DNA of 64,000 nucleotides from JAADHI01 sp964451325 (GTDB lineage: Bacteria > Nitrospirota > Nitrospiria > SBBL01 > JAADHI01). How positions within the stretch are numbered: position 1 is the first letter of the stretch; every line of letters starts with the position of its first letter. Below, one piece after another: positions 16,681 to 26,935 of the stretch. The stretch spans positions 186,001 through 250,000 of the forward strand of contig CAYVHO010000002.1 of NCBI GenBank assembly GCA_964451325.1, read 5' to 3'. Made by a program: the position numbers and the translations under genes. The notes below the pieces were generated by a model. That model saw only the letters and a list, made by a program, of their open reading frames with translations. It was not told where the DNA came from and did no database searches.

Positions 16681-19168
16681 TCTCGGGTGTTTCCTCTGTT
16701 GCGCTTTCTGCGGTCTCTTCTTCGGAAATTTCGCGATCCCCTTTGTCAATGAGACGTGCGACACGAACCACACGATCACCCTCTGCCATGTCAATCAAAC
16801 GAACCCCTTGCGTATTTCGACCAATGACACGGATGCCTTCAACCTTCTGACGCACAATCTTTCCATTGGCTGTAATAATCATTACTTCATCTTCATCTTC
16901 GACCTGGAAAGCATCCACGACACTGCCATTTCTATGACTGGTTTGGATGGTAATAATGCCCCGTCCACCGCGTCTCTGTTTACGATATTCAGAAAGTGCT
17001 GTGCGTTTACCAAAGCCGTGTTCTGTCGCCGTCAAAAGGGAGGTCCGCTGATCTGGACCGATGGTCTCCATACTGATCAACTCATTGCCATGCTGAAGAC
17101 GAACCCCCATCACACCCGTTGCAATACGACCCATGGCACGCACATCCTGTTCCGAAAAACGGATGGATAGACCGTGTTTTGTCCCTAATAGGATATCATG
17201 ATTTCCCGAAGTCAGCTGGACGGAGATCAAGCGGTCCCCTTCATTCAAGTTAATCGCACGTATCCCGCCCGCCCTGGGTTTACCATAAGCGTTCAGGGTG
17301 GTCTTTTTGACCAAGCCTTTTTGTGTCGCCATGACCAAAAAACGGCCCTCATCAAATTGATCCACGGACAAAATCGCCGAAATCGTCTCCCCCTGTGGAA
17401 TCTGCAACAGGTTGACGATGGCTTTGCCTTTTGTCGCGCGACCGCCTTCAGGGATTTGATGGACTTTGAGCCAATGCACCTGACCCGTGTCTGTAAAAAA
17501 GAGCAGGTAATTATGGGTCGATGCGATAAAAAGATGGCTGACAAAATCGGCCTCTTTTAAACCCGTGCCAATCTTGCCCTTGCCCCCCCGCCGCTGCGCA
17601 CGATAAAGCGCCACGGCGTTTCGTTTGATGTATCCGGTATTTGAAACCGTAATGACCATTTCTTCTTCGGCAATGAGGTCTTCAATGCTGATTTCGCCCT
17701 TATCGGGAATAATTTCCGTACGGCGATCATCGGCATATTTTCTTTGAATCTCCACAAGCTCGGATTTAATCACTTCTGAAATACGGGTATCGCTGCCTAA
17801 CAAGGCCTTCAAGTCCGCAATTTTCTCCCGGAGAGCGTCTAATTCCACGATCAATTTGTCTCGTTCGAGTGCCGTCAGACGCTGTAGCCGCATATCAAGT
17901 ATGGCCTGAGCTTGTCTTTCACTTAAACCATATTCACCCATCAATCCTGTGCGCGCCACCTCAGGGGAAGCCGAGGCCCGGATTAAAGCAATCACCTCGT
18001 CCAAATGATCCAGCGCAATTTTGAGCCCTTCCAGTATGTGTGCGCGGGCTTCGGCCTGTCGCAATTCAAAACGGGTTCTGCGAATGACCACTTCACGGCG
18101 AAAATCCAGGAAATGGACTAAAATTTCTTTTAAATTCATGACCTTCGGCTGATTATTCACCAAGGCCAACATAATAATGCCAAAGGAATTTTGCAGCTGG
18201 GTCTGTTTGTAGAGATTATTCAAAACGACAGCGCCCATCTCGCCCCGCTTGAGCTCAATCACGATACGCATGCCGTCTCGATCCGACTCATCCCGTAACT
18301 CTGAAATACCTTCTAATTTTTTGTCCCGCACCAGGTGACCGATTTTTTCCAGCAGTCGAGCTTTATTCACCTGATAAGGCAGCTCTGTGACAATAATGGT
18401 TTCACGCTCCGTCCGAGGATGCACTTCCACCGCAGCCCGCGCACGCAACATCAATGAACCTCGCCCTGTTCTAAAGGCAGATTCGATACCTGCCGTCCCA
18501 TAAATAAATCCAGCCGTCGGAAAATCCGGACCTTTGATCTTTTCCATCAGGGTCTCAATCGGCACACTGCGGTCATTGAGTAGCAGCATCAGGCCTTCGA
18601 GCAGTTCACCCAGATTATGCGGGGGAATATTCGTCGCCATGCCGACGGCAATACCGGTCGAACCATTCATGAGCAAGTTTGGAATGCGAGAAGGCATGAC
18701 GATTGGTTCTTGCACCGTTTCGTCAAAATTGGGGGTAAAATTCACCGTATCCATGTCTATATCGGCCAAAATTTCCTCGGCCAACTTGGTCATACGGGCC
18801 TCGGTATAACGATAGGCTGCCGCGCGATCCCCATCCACAGAACCAAAATTCCCCTGACCATCGACCAAAGGGTAGCGCATATTAAAATCCTGCGCCATGC
18901 GCACCATGGTGTCGTAAATCGCCGTATCGCCATGGGGATGATATTTTTTTAAAACTTCACCCACGACACCCGCTGATTTAGAATAACGACGATTTGAAAG
19001 CAGACCCTCACGAAACATCGCGTAAAGGATACGTCGATGCACAGGTTTCAGGCCGTCGCGCACATCCGGCAAGGCCCGTCCGACAATAACGCTCATGGCG
19101 TAGTCGATGTAGGATGACTTCATTTCCTCATCAATATTTATGGTCGTGCGATTTTCAATATCCGGCAT
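16670..19168 (-). CDS. gyrA: DNA gyrase subunit A
   Basis: Breaks and rejoins DNA in the A2B2 gyrase. At 832 residues it is typical. The catalytic Tyr is Y121 in AAAYRYTEARM. The quinolone-resistance region reads KYHPHGDTAIYD, with Thr82 at the position of E. coli Ser83, a natural variant. The C-terminal wrapping domain contains the gyrase box QRRGGKG and a second similar block, QRRGGRG. That marks gyrase rather than topoisomerase IV. It follows gyrB by 68 bases. Confidence 0.97.
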   Translation of the reverse strand: MPDIENRTTINIDEEMKSSYIDYAMSVIVGRALPDVRDGLKPVHRRILYAMFREGLLSNRRYSKSAGVVGEVLKKYHPHGDTAIYDTMVRMAQDFNMRYPLVDGQGNFGSVDGDRAAAYRYTEARMTKLAEEILADIDMDTVNFTPNFDETVQEPIVMPSRIPNLLMNGSTGIAVGMATNIPPHNLGELLEGLMLLLNDRSVPIETLMEKIKGPDFPTAGFIYGTAGIESAFRTGRGSLMLRARAAVEVHPRTERETIIVTELPYQVNKARLLEKIGHLVRDKKLEGISELRDESDRDGMRIVIELKRGEMGAVVLNNLYKQTQLQNSFGIIMLALVNNQPKVMNLKEILVHFLDFRREVVIRRTRFELRQAEARAHILEGLKIALDHLDEVIALIRASASPEVARTGLMGEYGLSERQAQAILDMRLQRLTALERDKLIVELDALREKIADLKALLGSDTRISEVIKSELVEIQRKYADDRRTEIIPDKGEISIEDLIAEEEMVITVSNTGYIKRNAVALYRAQRRGGKGKIGTGLKEADFVSHLFIASTHNYLLFFTDTGQVHWLKVHQIPEGGRATKGKAIVNLLQIPQGETISAILSVDQFDEGRFLVMATQKGLVKKTTLNAYGKPRAGGIRAINLNEGDRLISVQLTSGNHDILLGTKHGLSIRFSEQDVRAMGRIATGVMGVRLQHGNELISMETIGPDQRTSLLTATEHGFGKRTALSEYRKQRRGGRGIITIQTSHRNGSVVDAFQVEDEDEVMIITANGKIVRQKVEGIRVIGRNTQGVRLIDMAEGDRVVRVARLIDKGDREISEEETAESATEETPENDT

Positions 19169-19236
19169 CTGTGCTCCAATCTAATTTCGATTGCATTATT
19201 TCCCTTTAAAACAGCTCTAATTTAAATAGGGATCAT

Positions 19237-21654
19237 TTAGACATCAAGGTTTCTGACTTCCGCCGCGTGTTGTTGGATGAAGTTGCGCCTCGGCTCCACG
19301 GCGTCTCCCATCAACACGGAAAAGATTTCGTCGGTTTCAAAGGCATTTTCAAGCGTGACTTTTAAAAGCGTGCGTTTTTCCGGATCCATCGTCGTCTCCC
19401 AAAGTTGGGAAGGATTCATCTCCCCCAGTCCTTTGTAACGCTGGATCGAAAGTCCTTTTTTCCCACGCTCCAAGACATGTTGCACAATCGCATGTGCATG
19501 ACCAAAAGACTTTTCCTCATCACCATCACGCATGCGATATGGCGGAAGACCCATGCCCAATTTATAGGGGGACAGGGGTTTTAGATCCCTAAATTCTGAA
19601 GAATTAACCAAGGCCAGGTCAATGCAAAAACGCTGGGACAAACCATTTTTTTCAACCTGGCAGTTCACCTGAAAGGCATTGTGGGCCTCATCGGCTTCAA
19701 TCGTGTAAACAAGGGTGTCGGAGGTATCCGGATCATGCCAAGCTTCACTCACTTTTTCCATGTAGCTTTCAAGCACTTCGCGGCTTTTCAGGTGTTCCCG
19801 GCTCAAAAAATCTGCCTGCGTCAGTCCGCGTAAAAAACCCGGGTCGACATTTTTACGGGCAAGATGTTCAATAATCGCTTCATAGGCAATGAGTTTTTTC
19901 AAAATGGCCTTGAAACGCCCGCCACTCACCATCGTTTTATCTCGATCCAGATAAAGCGACATGGCATCAGAGGCCAATTCCATTAAATATTCACGCATCG
20001 CAGCTTCGTTTTTAACATACTGCCCCTTTTTTCCTTTTTTAATCCGGAAAAGCGGTGGCTGAGCGATATAAATATAACCTCTTTCAATCAAAGCGGGCAT
20101 CTGGCGATAAAAAAATGTAAGCAGCAGTGTGCGAATGTGCGCACCATCCACATCGGCATCGGTCATGATAATGATGCGGTGATAGCGGGCCTTTTCAATA
20201 TCAAAATCCTCACTACCAATGCCCGTCCCTAAAGCGGTAATCAGTACCCGAATTTCCTCAGAGGAAACCATTTTGTCAAAGCGAGCGCGCTCCACGTTTA
20301 AAATCTTTCCTTTTAAGGGCAGGATGGCTTGAAAGCGTCGATCCCGACCTTGTTTTGCTGAACCACCCGCAGAATCCCCCTCTACAAGATATACTTCACT
20401 GCGCGAGGGATCTTTTTCGGAACAATCGGCTAATTTACCAGGCAGGCCACCGCCCTCTAATACGTTTTTACGACGAATCAATTCTCTTGCTTTTCGGGCG
20501 GCTTCGCGCGCACGCGCGGCACTGATGGCTTTTTCAATAATCTTTTTTGCAACGGCCGGGTTTTCTTCATAATATTCCGCCAGGGCCGCATTGACCGAAG
20601 CTTCGACAATACCTTTGACTTCCGAGTTTCCCAATTTTGTTTTGGTCTGTCCCTCAAACTGAGGATCGGGCAGTTTGATTGAGATAACAGCCGTTAAACC
20701 CTCACGAACATCATCCCCGCTTAAGTTTTCGCCTTCTTTTAAAATTTTATTGGCCAGACCATAACTGTTTGTGGTTCGGGTTAAAGCCGCCTTAAAACCT
20801 GCTAAATGTGTCCCCCCTTCACGGGTATTGATGTTATTTGCAAAAGTAAAAATATGTTCTGAAAAGCTGTCATTATACTGAATCGCAATTTCTACCATCA
20901 CCCCACTTCGCTCTTTTTCCATCGAAATCGGCTTATGAAGCGCATTTTTACTTTCATTGAGCATTTCAATAAATGAAATAATGCCACCCGCATAACAAAA
21001 TGTTTGTTTTTTATCTGTGCGCTTATCTTCAATGGAGATCGTCAGACCCTTGTTCAAAAAAGCCAGTTCACGTAAACGTTCCGAAAGGGTCTCAAAGGAA
21101 AAATCAGTCTGTTCAAAGATGCCCGTATCGGGCTTAAAGGTAATTCGTGTTCCGGTCTCTTGGGACTTTCCACTGATTTCAAGCGGGCCTAAAGGTTTTC
21201 CATATCCATATCTCTGGTGATAAACACGTCCGTCTTGTTTGATTTCTAATTCAAGGGATTCGGAGAGGGCGTTCACGACTGAAATACCCACCCCATGCAA
21301 ACCCCCTGAAACCTTGTAGGTATCACTGTCAAATTTACTACCTGCATGCAGGTAGGTGAGTGCCACTTCCGCGGCAGAAATTTTCTTTTGGGGATGCAAC
21401 TTGGTGGGAATACCTCGACCATTATCAATCCCGGTTATCAATCCGTCCCGGTGGATAATCACTTGAATCTCTGTGCAAAAACCCGCCATCGCCTCGTCGA
21501 CGGAATTATCCACCACTTCGTAAACAAGATGATGCAAACCTGCGGGTCCGGTACTGCCAATATACATTGCCGGACGTTTTCGAACCCCTTCAAGTCCTTC
21601 AAGGATTTTGATTTTGTCTGCACTGTAGTCGCTCTTATTTCCTTCACTTGTCAT
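19237..21654 (-). CDS. gyrB: DNA gyrase subunit B
   Basis: ATPase subunit of gyrase, 805 residues. The GHKL ATPase shows YEVVDNSVDEAMAGF and GRGIPT, with the GGLHGVGISVVNALS lid. The TOPRIM part has EGDSAGGSAKQGRDR, PLKGKILNVE and TDADVDGAHIRTLLL. The C-terminal RYKGLGEMNPSQLWETTMDP is also present. The sequence lies between dnaN and gyrA. No recF separates dnaN and gyrB, unlike in many bacteria. Confidence 0.97.
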   Translation of the reverse strand: MTSEGNKSDYSADKIKILEGLEGVRKRPAMYIGSTGPAGLHHLVYEVVDNSVDEAMAGFCTEIQVIIHRDGLITGIDNGRGIPTKLHPQKKISAAEVALTYLHAGSKFDSDTYKVSGGLHGVGISVVNALSESLELEIKQDGRVYHQRYGYGKPLGPLEISGKSQETGTRITFKPDTGIFEQTDFSFETLSERLRELAFLNKGLTISIEDKRTDKKQTFCYAGGIISFIEMLNESKNALHKPISMEKERSGVMVEIAIQYNDSFSEHIFTFANNINTREGGTHLAGFKAALTRTTNSYGLANKILKEGENLSGDDVREGLTAVISIKLPDPQFEGQTKTKLGNSEVKGIVEASVNAALAEYYEENPAVAKKIIEKAISAARAREAARKARELIRRKNVLEGGGLPGKLADCSEKDPSRSEVYLVEGDSAGGSAKQGRDRRFQAILPLKGKILNVERARFDKMVSSEEIRVLITALGTGIGSEDFDIEKARYHRIIIMTDADVDGAHIRTLLLTFFYRQMPALIERGYIYIAQPPLFRIKKGKKGQYVKNEAAMREYLMELASDAMSLYLDRDKTMVSGGRFKAILKKLIAYEAIIEHLARKNVDPGFLRGLTQADFLSREHLKSREVLESYMEKVSEAWHDPDTSDTLVYTIEADEAHNAFQVNCQVEKNGLSQRFCIDLALVNSSEFRDLKPLSPYKLGMGLPPYRMRDGDEEKSFGHAHAIVQHVLERGKKGLSIQRYKGLGEMNPSQLWETTMDPEKRTLLKVTLENAFETDEIFSVLMGDAVEPRRNFIQQHAAEVRNLDV

Positions 21655-21774
21655 TCTTTTTCCTTATAATTCAATTGGATCGACAAAATTACACTTTATG
21701 GCTTAAGCGCTGAGACACAACAAAAATAAACACTATTTTTGAGTACAAGAATAATGGGGACTGTCCAAAAAAGC

Positions 21775-22896
21775 TTAAACCCGCATGGGCATAATCACAG
21801 TCAAAAAACCTTCTGATTCTTCTCTAATCAGACAAGGAGACAGCGCATCTTTAAATTCAAGCGTCACCTCATCGCCCTTCAGGGCTGCTAAGGCATCCAA
21901 TAAATAACGCGCATTAAAACCGGTCGAAAATCCCTCCCCCTCAAAATGCGTCTCTAGGGTTTCGTTTGCTTCACCCATCTCAGGATTACTCGCACTTAAG
22001 ACAATGCCCCCGCTTTCAAGGCTAAACTTGATGGCACTCGTTTTTTCCCGCGCCAAAATAGAAACACGACGTAATCCCCCCTCAAGCTCTTCTTTTTGCG
22101 TCGTGACTTTTTTATCATTATGCTCAGGCACTGCTTGTTTATAGTTCGGAAATTCCCCTTCCATGAGACGTGAGATAATCACAAAAGTGCCCCAGCGGTA
22201 AATGAGTTGGTTTTCACCGATAAAGAGCTGGGGTTCTCCTGTTTCATCCCCATCATCTAGGGCGCGTTTAATTTCAAGGACAGCCTTTTTAGGGAGAATA
22301 ATCCCCGATTCACGCTCTTTCCAGGTGCCTGAAACCTTGCCTTCGGCAACAGCCAAACGATGACCATCTGTTGTAATAAAACGGATGGTCCCCTCTTCTG
22401 TCGCACTTTTTTCCAATTGAATGAGGATGCCATTAAGGATGTACTGCGGGTTATTCTCTCCCGTCGCAAAAAGTGTCCGTTGAATAAGCCCGGATAAAAG
22501 TGTCGGATTGATCCGAATCTGTTCTTCGTGTTCTATTGTGGGGGAAACAGGAAATTCTTCTGGCGGTAAACCCACAATACGGAAGTAACTTTTACCCGAT
22601 TCAATGACCACCCAGTGATTTGCTTGTGCGGTAATGGTCACCGGACCTTCAGGAAATTCACGTACGATCTCATGTAACTTACGGGCAGAAACGGTGGCTC
22701 GCCCCGGCTCAAGGACTTCAGCAGGATAAGCCCCTTGAATACCGACCTCAAGATCTGTCGCAAAAAATGCGAGTTTTTGCCCCTCTGCTTCCAGTAGGAT
22801 GTGTGTTAGAATAGGCATCGTATTTCTACGTTCCACCACACCTTGTACCCGCTGTATTCCAGACAGCAGGTCTTTTCGACTCATTTTGACTTTCAT
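21775..22896 (-). CDS. dnaN: DNA polymerase III beta sliding clamp
   Basis: Processivity clamp, 373 residues, with the three-domain repeat of the family. Recognisable pieces: MPILTHILLEAEGQKLAFFATDLEVGI, NGILIQLE and FITTDGHRLAVAE, and the C-terminal VTLEFKDALSPCLIR and VIMPMRV. The last motif closes the hydrophobic partner-binding pocket. It starts one base after the dnaA stop codon, so the two genes are one unit. Confidence 0.97.
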   Translation of the reverse strand: MKVKMSRKDLLSGIQRVQGVVERRNTMPILTHILLEAEGQKLAFFATDLEVGIQGAYPAEVLEPGRATVSARKLHEIVREFPEGPVTITAQANHWVVIESGKSYFRIVGLPPEEFPVSPTIEHEEQIRINPTLLSGLIQRTLFATGENNPQYILNGILIQLEKSATEEGTIRFITTDGHRLAVAEGKVSGTWKERESGIILPKKAVLEIKRALDDGDETGEPQLFIGENQLIYRWGTFVIISRLMEGEFPNYKQAVPEHNDKKVTTQKEELEGGLRRVSILAREKTSAIKFSLESGGIVLSASNPEMGEANETLETHFEGEGFSTGFNARYLLDALAALKGDEVTLEFKDALSPCLIREESEGFLTVIMPMRV

Positions 22897-22897
22897 T

Positions 22898-24238
22898 TTA
22901 GCCCTCCCTCAAATGCTCCGCCAAACTTTCTAAGGTCATTTTAAGATTGAAGTCCTCCGCTTTCTCTTTCTCAATTTGTTTACAGGCGTGAATGACTGTG
23001 GAATGGTCTTTTCCGCCAAAGGCTTTTCCTATCTCAGGAAAAGAAAGGTTTGTTAATTTTCGAGTCAGGTACATGCCAATTTGTCTTGGAATCACCAGGT
23101 TTTTTGTACGTCTTTTTGATTTAAGTTCAGAAATCCTGATCTGATAACGCTCCGAAACCGCCTGTAGTACGTCATCAACACTTACAATTCGCTCCCGATC
23201 CTGGATAGAATCATGCAGAACACGTTTGGCCATTTCTACGGTAATTCCCTGACCAATCAAAGAACTATAAGCCCCCAAGCGAATTAAAGACCCTTCCAAT
23301 TCTCTTACGTTGCTCTTAATTTGTGTGGCCAAAAGCAGTGTCACGTCATTGGGTAAATCGATCTGCTCCAATTCCGCCTTTCGTCTTAAAATAACAATTT
23401 TTGTTTCTAAATCCGGTGGTTGAATATCAGCAATTAAACCCATCTCAAACCGTGAACGCAATCGATCTTCGATATCGGAAATTTCTTTAACCGAACGATC
23501 ACTCGAAATCACGACCTGTTTGCTGGTTTCATACAAGGTGTTAAAGGTATGAAAAAACTCTTCCTGGGTTCGCTCTTTTCCACCAATAAACTGAATGTCA
23601 TCAATCAACAAAGCGTCTACATTACGGTAACGATTCCGAAACTCGGCCATTTTGTCGTAACGGATAGAATGAATGACATCATTTGTAAACTGTTCAGTCG
23701 AAAGATAGGCAATCCGAAAATCAGGATCATTATCTGAAAGATAATTTCCAATCGCACTCAACAAATGTGTTTTTCCAAGTCCCACGCCCCCATAAAGAAA
23801 AAGGGGATTATAAGTGACCCCTGGTTTTTCTGCGACTTTAAGCGAAGCGGCATGGGCAAACTGATTACTTGAGCCCACAACAAAAGAATCAAAATTATAC
23901 CTGGGATTAAGATTTCCTCTCGCTTTCCCCTTCGAACCATTTTTTGAGATAGAAGAAAGTTTGTCCTCATTCATCTGGGGTGACGCTTGATCTGGATGAA
24001 TCTCAAACTGAATGCTCATATTTTCCTGAGAAAACTCCTTTTCAAGCACTTCTTTCATCATTTGGTAATAGTGTCCACGAATCCACTCACCAAAAAACTG
24101 ATTGGGCACGGAGATCATAATCTCTCCTTGCTTTACAGAAAGCAAAGCGGTTGGCTTAAGCCAAGTATCAAAAGCCTGCTGACTAATATTGGGTTTAATC
24201 TGGCTAAGAACGTCTTCCCAGATCAGATCAAGTTGCAT
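22898..24238 (-). CDS. dnaA: Chromosomal replication initiator DnaA
   Basis: Initiates replication at oriC. The 446 residues have the N-terminal helicase-contact domain I, a variable linker (about 85-115), and an AAA+ domain with Walker A GGVGLGKTHLLSAIG and Walker B ALLIDDIQFIGGKERTQ. The DNA-binding domain IV has GKDHSTVIHACKQI. The upstream region (24239-24578) holds DnaA-box-like sequences, as expected of a self-regulated gene next to the origin. Confidence 0.97.
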   Translation of the reverse strand: MQLDLIWEDVLSQIKPNISQQAFDTWLKPTALLSVKQGEIMISVPNQFFGEWIRGHYYQMMKEVLEKEFSQENMSIQFEIHPDQASPQMNEDKLSSISKNGSKGKARGNLNPRYNFDSFVVGSSNQFAHAASLKVAEKPGVTYNPLFLYGGVGLGKTHLLSAIGNYLSDNDPDFRIAYLSTEQFTNDVIHSIRYDKMAEFRNRYRNVDALLIDDIQFIGGKERTQEEFFHTFNTLYETSKQVVISSDRSVKEISDIEDRLRSRFEMGLIADIQPPDLETKIVILRRKAELEQIDLPNDVTLLLATQIKSNVRELEGSLIRLGAYSSLIGQGITVEMAKRVLHDSIQDRERIVSVDDVLQAVSERYQIRISELKSKRRTKNLVIPRQIGMYLTRKLTNLSFPEIGKAFGGKDHSTVIHACKQIEKEKAEDFNLKMTLESLAEHLREG

Positions 24239-24578
24239 GTGGCAATCCAGGAGTTACTCACAGGGTTATCAACAGCTGTGGATTACTTCTTTTCTAAGTT
24301 TTCAAGGGTTTAGGACCTAGATGCCAAATTAGAAACAGTCCCCATCAGGTGGCATTGTTAAAGCAGGGGGATTATACAAGAACAATCCAAATGAATCAAG
24401 ATCCTTCCCCGTAACTCTGGATAAAATCAAAGACTTATCCACAGGGCTATCCTCTTAATTATTCCTTAGTTTATAATGCTTTAAGACAATTATCAGGAGA
24501 AAAGTGGCCTACCTATTACTACTTTAGTTATTTCTTTGAAAAAATCTTTTAAAAAAGAAGAAAAAAAAAGAAGTCGTC
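24239..24578. other. Probable chromosomal origin (oriC) and dnaA promoter region
   Basis: This 340-base gene-free stretch precedes dnaA. A consensus DnaA box, TTATCCACA, lies at 24435-24443. Near-consensus sites are TTATCAACA at 24266-24274, TGTGGATTA (reverse of TAATCCACA) at 24277-24285, and TTACTCACA at 24254-24262. The part from about 24455 to 24578 is very AT-rich, with runs of A, and could be the unwinding element. Location beside dnaA-dnaN-gyrB-gyrA supports an origin. GC-skew analysis would be needed to confirm. Confidence 0.7.
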
Positions 24579-25799
24579 TTAGCTCCGATATAATGCGTTA
24601 ATTTTGATATAGTCTAAGCCCAAATCAGAAGTCCAAACACGGGCTTTACCGCTTCCTGATTGTAATTTGAGTTTTAAAATGATTTCTTTAGATTTTAGAT
24701 ATTCAGAAATTTCTTCTTCAGCCTGAAGACCTAAATAAACACCATTTTTAACCAATTGCACTGGACCAAAAAAAAGACTAATTTCTACTGGTTTCACTTT
24801 GACTTCTGAGTTCCCGATGGCAGCAATAATTCGGCCCCAATTGGCATCTTCTCCGTAAAAAGCGGTTTTAACCAAGAGTGAGTTCGCGATGGAAAAGGCA
24901 ATTTTAGAAGCGGATTTTTCATTTTTTGCCCCTTCGACTTCTATTGTCACAAATTTTGTCGCACCTTCGGCATCTTGAACCAGCATTTTTGCCAGTGTGG
25001 TACAAGCTGTTATTAGAAGCGTTGTAAATTGTTGGTAACGTGGGCCTTTCTTGTTAATTATTTGACCTTTTTTTCCGTTTGAAAAGAGCAGGACCATGTC
25101 ATTTGTGCTGGTATCCCGATCAATTGTGATGCGGTGAAAAGACTGATCAACGGCTTCACGAAGTGCAGATTGTAAGAGTGTTTGTGTCATTGAAACATCT
25201 GTCGATAAGAAGGACAGCATGGTTGCCATATTGGGATGAATCATGCCTGAACCTTTTGTTATTCCACCAATGCGGACGTTTTTTTTACCGACCAAGCCTT
25301 CAAAAGCACATTCTTTTGCCCAGGTGTCTGTTGTCATAATGGCTTCTGCTGCGGGATGACTGCCTTTTGTCGATAAGGCTTTACAGAGTAAAGGGATTGC
25401 GGATTGTATTTTTTTCATAGGCAGTAACTGACTGATGACTCCGGTTGAAGCCACATAAACCGTATTTGCTGGAATATTTAGTTTTTGTGCGGTTTCGAAT
25501 GCCATTGTTTCGGCGTCTTTTTTTCCTTGTTCTCCTGTAAAAGCATTGGCATTTCCACTGTTAACGATAATGGCTTGTCCAATGCCCTTTTTGAGATGTT
25601 TTTTATTGAGCACTAAGGGAGGGGCTGGAAACTTATTTTTTGTAAAGAGCGCTGCAACCGAACAGGGCGTATCAGAATAAATGAGGGCCATATCCAGGGC
25701 TGTATTCTTTTTTATACCTGCGGCTAAACCAGCGGCCATAAAACCATCAACGGCGGTAATTCCGCCTTGAATGTTTTTTATTTTTATTGTGGGTTTCAT
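24579..25799 (-). CDS. argJ: Arginine biosynthesis protein ArgJ (glutamate N-acetyltransferase)
   Basis: Moves the acetyl group from N-acetylornithine to glutamate and, if bifunctional, also makes N-acetylglutamate from acetyl-CoA. The 406-residue precursor self-cleaves before the Thr in HPNMATMLSF to give alpha and beta chains. Also visible are TKNKFPAPPLVLNKKHLKKG, NSGNANAFTGEQGKKDA, DRDTSTNDMVLLFSNG and the C-terminal TSDLGLDYIKINALYRS. It follows argC by 23 bases and forms an argCJ operon. Confidence 0.95.
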   Translation of the reverse strand: MKPTIKIKNIQGGITAVDGFMAAGLAAGIKKNTALDMALIYSDTPCSVAALFTKNKFPAPPLVLNKKHLKKGIGQAIIVNSGNANAFTGEQGKKDAETMAFETAQKLNIPANTVYVASTGVISQLLPMKKIQSAIPLLCKALSTKGSHPAAEAIMTTDTWAKECAFEGLVGKKNVRIGGITKGSGMIHPNMATMLSFLSTDVSMTQTLLQSALREAVDQSFHRITIDRDTSTNDMVLLFSNGKKGQIINKKGPRYQQFTTLLITACTTLAKMLVQDAEGATKFVTIEVEGAKNEKSASKIAFSIANSLLVKTAFYGEDANWGRIIAAIGNSEVKVKPVEISLFFGPVQLVKNGVYLGLQAEEEISEYLKSKEIILKLKLQSGSGKARVWTSDLGLDYIKINALYRS

Positions 25800-25822
25800 T
25801 TGATAGATCTCACGTTTAGATT

Positions 25823-26857
25823 TTAAGGATAGAGTCCGGCTTGTGTGAGTCCGAGTGTTTCGTCCCAGGACATCATGAGGTTCATATTTTGAATCGCCTG
25901 TCCTGCCGCACCTTTGACGAGGTTGTCGATGGCCGAAATAATCAGCAGTGTCCGACGATTTTTTGTTTTAAAAACAGCAAGGTCACAATAATTTGTACCA
26001 CGCACGGTGGAGATATTTGGCGGTTGTTTTAAACAACGGATAAAGGGTTCATTTTGATAACAGGATAAGATCTTTTGGATTTGTTTTTCTGATAAATTTT
26101 GATTGATCGGAAAATAAATTGTTGTGAGGATTCCTCGATTTACGGGCAGAAGGTAGGGGGTGAAAATAGCTTGTGTTTTTTCTCCACAAAAGCGGGAGAT
26201 TTCTTGTTCAATTTCAGGTAAATGCCGATGTGTGCCGATATTATAAGGCAGAAGACCTTCATTGACCTCGGGAAAATGGGTCTTTGTGGATGGCGTGCGT
26301 CCGGCCCCTGAAACACCTGATTTTGCGTCAATAATGATTTCACGTTTTGTATCCAGTAAACCGGCTTTTAAAAAGGGATAAAGTGCCAAGAGTGTTCCTG
26401 TCGGATAACACCCCGGATTTGCAATAAGTGAGGCACTTTTAATGTCTTCTCGATAAACTTCGCTCAGTCCATAGACCCGTTTTTTTAAAAGCCCTGGAGC
26501 GGTGTGTGCTGTGCCATACCACTTTTTATATTGTGTTCTAGCCTTTAAACGATAATCTGCAGAAAGATCAATGACTTTCTTTTTTAGGGCCACAAATTGT
26601 TTAACAGGTTCCATCGCTGTGGTATGAGAAAGCGCGATAAACACGATATCGGTTTTTTTTGCGATTTTCTCAGGATTTAAGACTTCAAGGTTTAAGTCAT
26701 AATGTCCTGTAAGCGAAGGCAGGCGTTCTGTGACTGGTTTTCCAGGGGATTGATTGGAAGTGACCGCGCTCACCTCTACTTTTGGATGTTGTATCAATAA
26801 ACGAAGCAGTTCTCCGCCTGTGTAGCCTGTTGCGCCGATGATGCCGACTTTTTTCAT
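25823..26857 (-). CDS. argC: N-acetyl-gamma-glutamyl-phosphate reductase
   Basis: Third step of arginine synthesis, NADPH-dependent. The 344 residues begin with the nucleotide motif GIIGATGYTGGELLRLL. The active-site cysteine is in NPGCYPTGTLLAL; FIALSHTTAM and SGVSGAGR are further family blocks. It is the first gene of the argCJ pair, preceded by a strong terminator that separates it from rplM-rpsI. Confidence 0.96.
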   Translation of the reverse strand: MKKVGIIGATGYTGGELLRLLIQHPKVEVSAVTSNQSPGKPVTERLPSLTGHYDLNLEVLNPEKIAKKTDIVFIALSHTTAMEPVKQFVALKKKVIDLSADYRLKARTQYKKWYGTAHTAPGLLKKRVYGLSEVYREDIKSASLIANPGCYPTGTLLALYPFLKAGLLDTKREIIIDAKSGVSGAGRTPSTKTHFPEVNEGLLPYNIGTHRHLPEIEQEISRFCGEKTQAIFTPYLLPVNRGILTTIYFPINQNLSEKQIQKILSCYQNEPFIRCLKQPPNISTVRGTNYCDLAVFKTKNRRTLLIISAIDNLVKGAAGQAIQNMNLMMSWDETLGLTQAGLYP

Positions 26858-26880
26858 GACAGACTTCTTCCTTTTTACAA

Positions 26881-26914
26881 AAAAAAGGGAAGGCCTCTCG
26901 ACCTTCCCTTTTTT
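26881..26914 (-). terminator. Intrinsic terminator after rpsI
   Basis: Perfect 13-base arms (26881-26893 and 26902-26914) rich in G/C at the inside and A/T at the outside, with an 8-base loop. Read on the minus strand it ends with a run of T, so it stops rplM-rpsI transcription before argC. Confidence 0.9.
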
Positions 26915-26935
26915 GAACTGAATAGAATAAGATCT

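Noticed and set aside
21750..24345. Shared ATGGGGACTGT segments near 21753 and (reverse) 24329-24340
   Set aside because: Only 11 bases, no clear structure; may be chance or element ends, not supportable.
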